Source: Ktedonobacter sp. 13_1_20CM_4_53_11 (GTDB lineage Bacteria > Chloroflexota > Ktedonobacteria > Ktedonobacterales > Ktedonobacteraceae). Taken from it: a DNA stretch of 9,373 bases. The translations under genes were made by a program, and so were the position numbers. The notes beneath the pieces are model-generated. The model was not told the origin of the DNA. It saw only the letters and a list, made by a program, of their open reading frames with translations, and made no database searches. Shown here piece by piece: positions 6,097 to 9,373 of this stretch. Location of the stretch: contig MNIY01000180.1 in assembly GCA_001919995.1 (NCBI GenBank), positions 1 to 9,373 on the forward strand. The letters are read 5' to 3'. How positions within the stretch are numbered: position 1 is the stretch's first letter; each line of letters begins with the position of its first letter.

Positions 6097-6103
6097 AGGG
6101 TGA

Positions 6104-6697
6104 TTAACTATTCGCAAAAGATCGCAAGGCAAAGGTAATTTGTTGCTCCAATGTCAGTCCTTGATCCTGGGGAATCTTCCCTAATGCCGCTTGCGCTTCT
6201 GCCGCTGTATAACCTAGCCCCATCAATGCTTCCAAAACCTCCGACTGTGTTTTGCCGGAGGTATAGCCACCTGGACCTCCACCTAGCCCTGCCAACGTCG
6301 GAAGTTTCCCTTTCAGTTCGAGTACCAGCCTGGCTGCAAGACGTTTCCCAACTCCCGGAGCTAATGCCAATTTTTGCTGATCCTCGTCGGCTATTGCCTT
6401 GAACAGCGTGCGTGCGTCCATAACTGAGAGCAATGCTAGAGCAACTTTAGGCCCGACACCACTTATGGAGATAAGCTGCTCAAATGCGTTCCGCTCTTCT
6501 TCAGCAAGAAAACCATACAGCGACATTCCATCTTCACGCACATGAAAGTGAGTATGAAGTGTAACCTCCATACCTGTTTCATTTAACCGCTGCAGCGTTG
6601 AAGATGGCGCAAAGACGCGTATGCTAAAACCACCAACACGAATTATCGCCTGGTCTGCTCGACATGCTTCCAGGATGCCATGAATGCTCTCAATCAT
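6104..6697 (-). CDS. ruvA: Holliday junction branch migration protein RuvA
   Basis: 197 residues, the usual RuvA length. RuvA binds four-way DNA junctions as a tetramer and loads the RuvB ATPase for branch migration. Seen: the N-terminal OB-fold domain (1-64, starting MIESIHGILE); the acidic pin residues Glu55-Asp56 in HVREDG; two helix-hairpin-helix motifs, ISGVGPKVAL (78-87) and APGVGKRLAARL (113-124), which grip DNA; a flexible Gly-rich linker (137-148); and the RuvB-binding domain III (150-195, with EALMGLGYTAAEAQAAL). It is the last gene of the yebC-ruvC-ruvA unit, 90 bases after ruvC. The usual ruvB partner is not behind it; the convergent GNAT gene is there instead. The GGAA just before the ATG at 6697 is a close-spaced ribosome binding site. 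Very secure. Confidence 0.97.
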   Translation of the reverse strand: MIESIHGILEACRADQAIIRVGGFSIRVFAPSSTLQRLNETGMEVTLHTHFHVREDGMSLYGFLAEEERNAFEQLISISGVGPKVALALLSVMDARTLFKAIADEDQQKLALAPGVGKRLAARLVLELKGKLPTLAGLGGGPGGYTSGKTQSEVLEALMGLGYTAAEAQAALGKIPQDQGLTLEQQITFALRSFANS

Positions 6698-6751
6698 CTT
6701 CCCTTGTGCCTTAACCTCTTCTGTACATTGCTAAACGCCTATTTGCCGGAA

Positions 6752-6766
6752 TGGGTAACTTATCCA
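6752..6766. repeat. Near-palindrome in the ruvC-ruvA gap
   Basis: TGGGTAA-C-TTATCCA has 6 of 7 paired positions and lies in the 90-base gap between ruvC and ruvA. I found no convincing promoter boxes here, so a processing or regulatory role is speculative. Confidence 0.25.
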
Positions 6767-6787
6767 TAATTTGGGTGGTCAGGATTG

Positions 6788-7369
6788 TCATGAAAGTAAT
6801 GGGGCTGGGTGAGCTACCCACCAATATACAGTGCCATCTCCCCTGAGCTTGAGATAACTGTTCGTGAGTACGCTAGCGGTGTGCAGGTGACAGATAGCCA
6901 CAGCCGCTGCGTCAGCAGCATCATCTGGTCGGGGAATAGCCGAAAGCTTCAGCAGAATACGTACCATCTCTCCCACCTGCTCTTTCCCTGCACTTCCATA
7001 GCCAGTCACAGCCTGCTTGATCTGCTTGGGCGTATACTCCGATATCGGAAGTCCCCCGTTTGCCAGCGCCAGCATCGCAACCCCGCGCGCCTGCCCCACA
7101 GTCATGGCAGTACGGGCATTTTTTGCGAAGAAAAGCTCCTCTATCGCGGCTTCCTGGGGGTGATAGATGCCAATGATCTCGACCAGGCCTTGATAAATTT
7201 GTTGAAATCTTTCGGCTAATGGCATGCGCGCAGGTGTTGTAATCACATCACATGCTATCATACTCAGATCATCACCTCTGGCAGATACGACTGCATAACC
7301 CACAATAGCCGTTCCTGGATCTACACCCAGTGCGATACGCGGCGTAGTAGGTGGTGATACATCACCCAT
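6788..7369 (-). CDS. ruvC: Crossover junction endodeoxyribonuclease RuvC
   Basis: 193 residues, slightly longer than typical because of a short extra tail after about 175 (ending VYWWVAHPAPLLS). RuvC is a dimeric, metal-dependent resolvase that cuts Holliday junctions with symmetrical nicks. It has an RNase H fold and all four acidic catalytic residues are present: Asp17 in LGVDPGTAIVGYAV, Glu77 in AIEELFFAKN, and Asp150 and Asp153 in DDAADAAAVAICH. The basic/aromatic DNA-binding segment KQAVTGYGSAGKEQV (118-132) is also intact. The ATG at 7369 has AAAGGA 7 bases upstream. It lies 53 bases after yebC and ahead of ruvA, the common bacterial order. Very secure. Confidence 0.97.
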   Translation of the reverse strand: MGDVSPPTTPRIALGVDPGTAIVGYAVVSARGDDLSMIACDVITTPARMPLAERFQQIYQGLVEIIGIYHPQEAAIEELFFAKNARTAMTVGQARGVAMLALANGGLPISEYTPKQIKQAVTGYGSAGKEQVGEMVRILLKLSAIPRPDDAADAAAVAICHLHTASVLTNSYLKLRGDGTVYWWVAHPAPLLS

Positions 7370-7422
7370 TACTCGATCCTTTCGCCATTGCCCGGTGAAA
7401 TAAGCACGAATAGCTTCCCGTA

Positions 7423-8187
7423 TTAACCCTCGTAGGAGGCGGCAAACTCTTCTGGGAAGTCCGCGTTGGTATACACATTCTGCACGTCATCCAGGTCTTC
7501 AAGCTTTTCCACTAAGCGCATGACTTGGTGCGCGACCTTCTCATCAGCCAATTCCAGCCTGGTCTTTGGCAGCATAGTACTTTCCGCCTTCACCACTTTG
7601 TACTTTTTCGCCTCGAGTGCCTGGCGGATCTTTTCAAGATCGGATGGATCAGTGTAAATCGTCATCACCTCGTCACCAGCCCCTACAGGGTCGACATCAT
7701 CCGCCCCAAGATCAATGGCCTCCAGGGTCAGTTCATCGGGATCATGCCCTTGTAATTCTACCTCGAGAATTCCCTTTGCTTCAAATAACCAGTCAACACA
7801 GCCATTTTCACCCAGATTTCCACCGTTGCGGTTGAATGCGTTACGTACCTCCGCAACCGTGCGATTGCGATTCTCTGTTAAGGTAGAAACCAGCATTGCT
7901 GTTCCCGCTGGTCCATACCCTTCGTATGTGATCTCCGAGAGTGCAGCCCCTTCTGACCCACCAAGAGCGCGCTTAATGGTACGCTCAATATTGTCCATCG
8001 GCATGTTGGCGTCCCGCGCACGCTGAATAGCTATGCGCAGACGAAAATTTGCATTGGGGTCACCGCTTCCACCCTCTCGTACCGCTACAACAATTTCTCG
8101 TCCCAGGCGAGTAAAAAGTTGCCCTCTTCGAGCATCGTTGACTCCTTTGGAGCGTCGAATCTGCGCCCATTTTGAATGTCCTGACAT
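7423..8187 (-). CDS. yebC: YebC/PmpR-family protein (transcriptional regulator / translation factor)
   Basis: 254 residues, full length for the family. It starts with the hallmark MSGHSKWAQIRRSKGVNDARRGQLFTRLGREI. It continues through the conserved NFRLRIAIQRARDANMP and YEGYGPAGTAMLVSTLTENRNRTVAEVRNAF, and the segment GGNLGENGCVDWLFEAKG (about 121-138). The last third contains the usual DLEKIRQALEAKKYKVVKAE and MRLVEKLEDLDDVQNVYTNADFP. Family knowledge: YebC proteins were described as DNA-binding regulators, and in several bacteria as ribosome-associated factors that help with difficult peptide sequences; which applies here cannot be seen. The Shine-Dalgarno GGGGG lies about 10 bases before the ATG at 8187. 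It heads the yebC-ruvC-ruvA unit. Confidence 0.96.
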   Translation of the reverse strand: MSGHSKWAQIRRSKGVNDARRGQLFTRLGREIVVAVREGGSGDPNANFRLRIAIQRARDANMPMDNIERTIKRALGGSEGAALSEITYEGYGPAGTAMLVSTLTENRNRTVAEVRNAFNRNGGNLGENGCVDWLFEAKGILEVELQGHDPDELTLEAIDLGADDVDPVGAGDEVMTIYTDPSDLEKIRQALEAKKYKVVKAESTMLPKTRLELADEKVAHQVMRLVEKLEDLDDVQNVYTNADFPEEFAASYEG

Positions 8188-8280
8188 ATCAATGCCCCCT
8201 ATTCTATTTTAGAAGTCGCAGTTATAAAAGAATACATCAGCCTACGCCGGATGGTGTTTAGAGCTAAATCTGTTGGAAGT

Positions 8281-8310
8281 ATTGTAACATGGGAACGTGC
8301 CGAGCGTCGA
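8281..8310 (-). promoter_or_regulatory. Candidate promoter for yebC-ruvC-ruvA
   Basis: On the minus strand, TCGACG (8305-8310, 4 of 6), an 18-base spacer and TACAAT (8281-8286, 5 of 6) preceded by TGT, an extended -10 element. Transcription would begin near 8274, about 87 bases before the yebC ATG. Confidence 0.5.
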
Positions 8311-8398
8311 GTGGGGATGATGTCTTTAGGCTCTTTTCTCCTTTTCCCTCCTCTATCCCGCTCCTGACAGTTTTTTGCTACTGTACCTATTCAGCTTA

Positions 8399-8407
8399 TG
8401 CTATACT
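8399..8407 (+). promoter_or_regulatory. Extended -10 box upstream of yraN
   Basis: TGC followed by TATACT (8402-8407) fits an extended -10 element. The -35 position (TACTGT at 8379-8384) is poor. The same TATACT box occurs in the promoter at 2057-2062. The start would lie about 130 bases before the yraN ATG. Confidence 0.45.
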
Positions 8408-8491
8408 ACGACTACAAACATTTCAATTGGCCTGTGTAGGACCCACCGAATTATTTCTTACCGCCGCAGATGGCAACTACTTATAAGAAAA

Positions 8492-8508
8492 TCTGCAAAC
8501 CTTGCAGA
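8492..8508. promoter_or_regulatory. 17-bp perfect palindrome upstream of yraN
   Basis: TCTGCAA-ACC-TTGCAGA has perfect 7-base arms. It lies 36 bases before the yraN start and downstream of the candidate -10 box, so it would sit in the leader as a roadblock operator or an RNA hairpin. Its function is inferred from position only. Confidence 0.4.
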
Positions 8509-8543
8509 ATACAACACAAACCAACAAAATGTCGTAATACATA

Positions 8544-8954
8544 ATGAAGAAGCAAATCGCTCAATCGACGACAAAGAGTCAGAAAAATACAGGTGCACGC
8601 CAGGGCCTGGGACGAACAGGTGAGCGTCTCGCCGCCGAGGAGCTCTCACACCAGGGGTACCGTATCCTGGAACAGAACTTCCGTTGTTCCTACGGAGAAA
8701 TAGACCTGGTAGCAGAGGATGAGCACGACTTGATCTTTGTGGAGGTAAAAACACGCAGGGGTAATGCGTTTGGCCTTCCAGAAGAAGCAGTCACACTTCG
8801 AAAACAACAGAAAATCGTGCAGGTAGCTTCCTACTACCTTGATCTGCATGCATGCTCGGATCGGTCATGGAGGATAGATGTTGTTGCTGTACAATTAAGC
8901 AGAGGCGGCAAGCCGGAAGAAATACGCGTCTACCAGCACGCTATCGCTGAATAA
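8544..8954 (+). CDS. yraN: YraN family (UPF0102) endonuclease-like protein
   Basis: 136 residues. After a basic, Gln/Ser/Thr-rich N-terminus (1-20) comes the family core: GRTGERLAAEELSHQGYRILEQNFR (23-47), GEIDLVAED (51-59), IFVEVKTRRG (64-73), and the closing WRIDVVAVQL (109-118). The acids and lysine Glu27, Asp54, Glu67 and Lys69 match the PD-(D/E)xK-type nuclease arrangement (E...D...ExK) seen in this family. Family knowledge: resembles Holliday-junction resolvases and other restriction-fold nucleases; the biological role is unsettled. The ATG at 8544 has no clear Shine-Dalgarno; an upstream in-frame ATG is followed at once by a stop codon, so 8544 is the only start for the full domain. 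It is divergent from the yebC-ruv operon. The family call is secure. Confidence 0.93.
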   Translation: MKKQIAQSTTKSQKNTGARQGLGRTGERLAAEELSHQGYRILEQNFRCSYGEIDLVAEDEHDLIFVEVKTRRGNAFGLPEEAVTLRKQQKIVQVASYYLDLHACSDRSWRIDVVAVQLSRGGKPEEIRVYQHAIAE

Positions 8955-9048
8955 ACTAGCATCTTAAGCCGCGGAAAAGAGGTACCATTGGACCCGAGCC
9001 TTCATCGCATCCTCTCCTGCTTCCTTCCCGGTAGGTGGTTCAGCGATC

Positions 9049-9071
9049 TTCTCTTTTTGGTGAGCAGAGAA
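9049..9071. repeat. Inverted repeat upstream of the last gene
   Basis: TTCTCT (9049-9054) and AGAGAA (9066-9071) are perfect 6-base arms around an 11-base spacer, in the gap between yraN and the gene at 9129. It could be an operator, or a hairpin at the end of the yraN transcript; no T-run follows. Confidence 0.3.
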
Positions 9072-9128
9072 CATCACTTTACATAACAATACGAAATGCC
9101 AACATAAATAGAAAAGGGAGGCAGAGAA

Positions 9129-9373
9129 ATGGCCGACTTTGTAGAATCAGCGAAGAATTTTGTCAGCTCAGCGGTCAGCCGCACAAGTTGGGAAGCCCAG
9201 AAACAATTGCGTGTTCGGGGTAAACAAAACGAAATCGATAAATTAATGGATCAGCGTCGCCAGCTACTCGATGAGCTTGGACAGATCGCGATGACGCAGT
9301 TCCAGCAAGGAACCCTCTCCGATCCACAACTCTCTCGGGTATGCGCGGGCATCATGGAGCTTGATCATGATGT
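9129..9373 (+). CDS. Coiled-coil protein, partial (C-terminus beyond right edge)
   Basis: 81 residues are visible before the window ends. The start is clear: GGGAGG (9116-9121) lies 7 bases before the ATG at 9129. The sequence MADFVESAKNFVSSAVSRTSWEAQKQLRVRGKQNEIDKLM is followed by a charged helix with leucine spacing (QRRQLLDELGQIAMTQFQQG), then LSDPQLSRVCAGIMELD, which looks like a continuing coiled coil. No signal peptide or membrane segment is visible so far. The pattern is reminiscent of bacterial proteins with an N-terminal coiled coil and a C-terminal zinc ribbon, but that part lies outside the window, so this is only a suggestion. A 174-base gap separates it from yraN, so it probably has its own promoter. 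Confidence 0.75.
   Translation, partial: MADFVESAKNFVSSAVSRTSWEAQKQLRVRGKQNEIDKLMDQRRQLLDELGQIAMTQFQQGTLSDPQLSRVCAGIMELDHD

Larger units (their letters stand above)
8188..8543. other. Divergent intergenic region between yebC and yraN
   Basis: This gap of about 350 bases holds a candidate minus-strand promoter for yebC, a plus-strand extended -10 box and a 17-bp palindrome (each listed separately). A 65-codon plus-strand frame at 8289-8486 has no ribosome binding site and no family resemblance, so I do not call it a gene. Confidence 0.6.

Noticed and set aside
6809..7219. 136-codon plus-strand frame
   Set aside because: It lies opposite ruvC, whose catalytic residues are all present.
8289..8486. 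65-codon plus-strand frame upstream of yraN
   Set aside because: No ribosome binding site, overlaps promoter-like elements on both strands, and the product resembles no known protein.
1..9373. Defence island, prophage, transposon or CRISPR
   Set aside because: No transposase, integrase, terminal repeats, spaced repeats or phage genes are present; the helicase and nuclease-like genes are in separate units and fit housekeeping DNA repair.

Overview
The window looks like ordinary chromosomal sequence from a free-living bacterium with moderate GC content. I infer Chloroflexota, probably class Ktedonobacteria. This rests on gene style: a bacterial XPB-type helicase, tandem-domain GNAT and dimeric-barrel proteins, a response regulator fused to a GGDEF domain, and a yebC-ruvC-ruvA cluster without ruvB directly behind it. 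No 16S or other marker gene is present, so the taxonomy is a guess. I see no insertion sequence, phage gene, CRISPR array, tRNA or rRNA.

Left part, minus strand: an alpha/beta hydrolase of the 'CHPHP' type (1180-1857) is followed after 6 bases by an XPB-like DEAD/DEAH helicase that runs off the left edge (1-1173). A good sigma70-type promoter (1899-1927) precedes the pair. The hydrolase has Gly where the nucleophilic Ser should be. Positions 1858-2578 hold no convincing gene. They hold a divergent plus-strand promoter (2034-2062), a cluster of GCAAATT/AATTTGC motifs, and a leader of about 500 bases with six successive hairpins. This leads into a REC-GGDEF response regulator (2579-3664) whose signature is GGDDF. 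A small unrecognised protein follows (about 3798-4241).

Middle: a tandem dimeric-barrel (ABM-like) protein on the minus strand (4275-4940) converges on the unknown gene across a hairpin. It diverges from a two-domain GNAT acetyltransferase (5167-6096), which has its own near-consensus promoter (5006-5034).

Right part: yebC (7423-8187), ruvC (6788-7369) and ruvA (6104-6697) lie in one minus-strand transcription unit. It encodes a YebC/PmpR-family protein, the Holliday-junction resolvase, and the junction-recognition subunit of the RuvAB branch-migration motor. Divergent from it is a YraN/UPF0102 nuclease-like gene (8544-8954). The start of a coiled-coil protein gene (9129 onward) runs off the right edge. 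Helicase, RuvC, RuvA and YraN give the window a loose DNA-repair flavour, but they are in separate transcription units and I do not claim that they form one system.

The most unusual items are the structured leader in front of the REC-GGDDF gene, the hydrolase without its nucleophile, and several perfect inverted repeats at promoters. None is proof of a new system.
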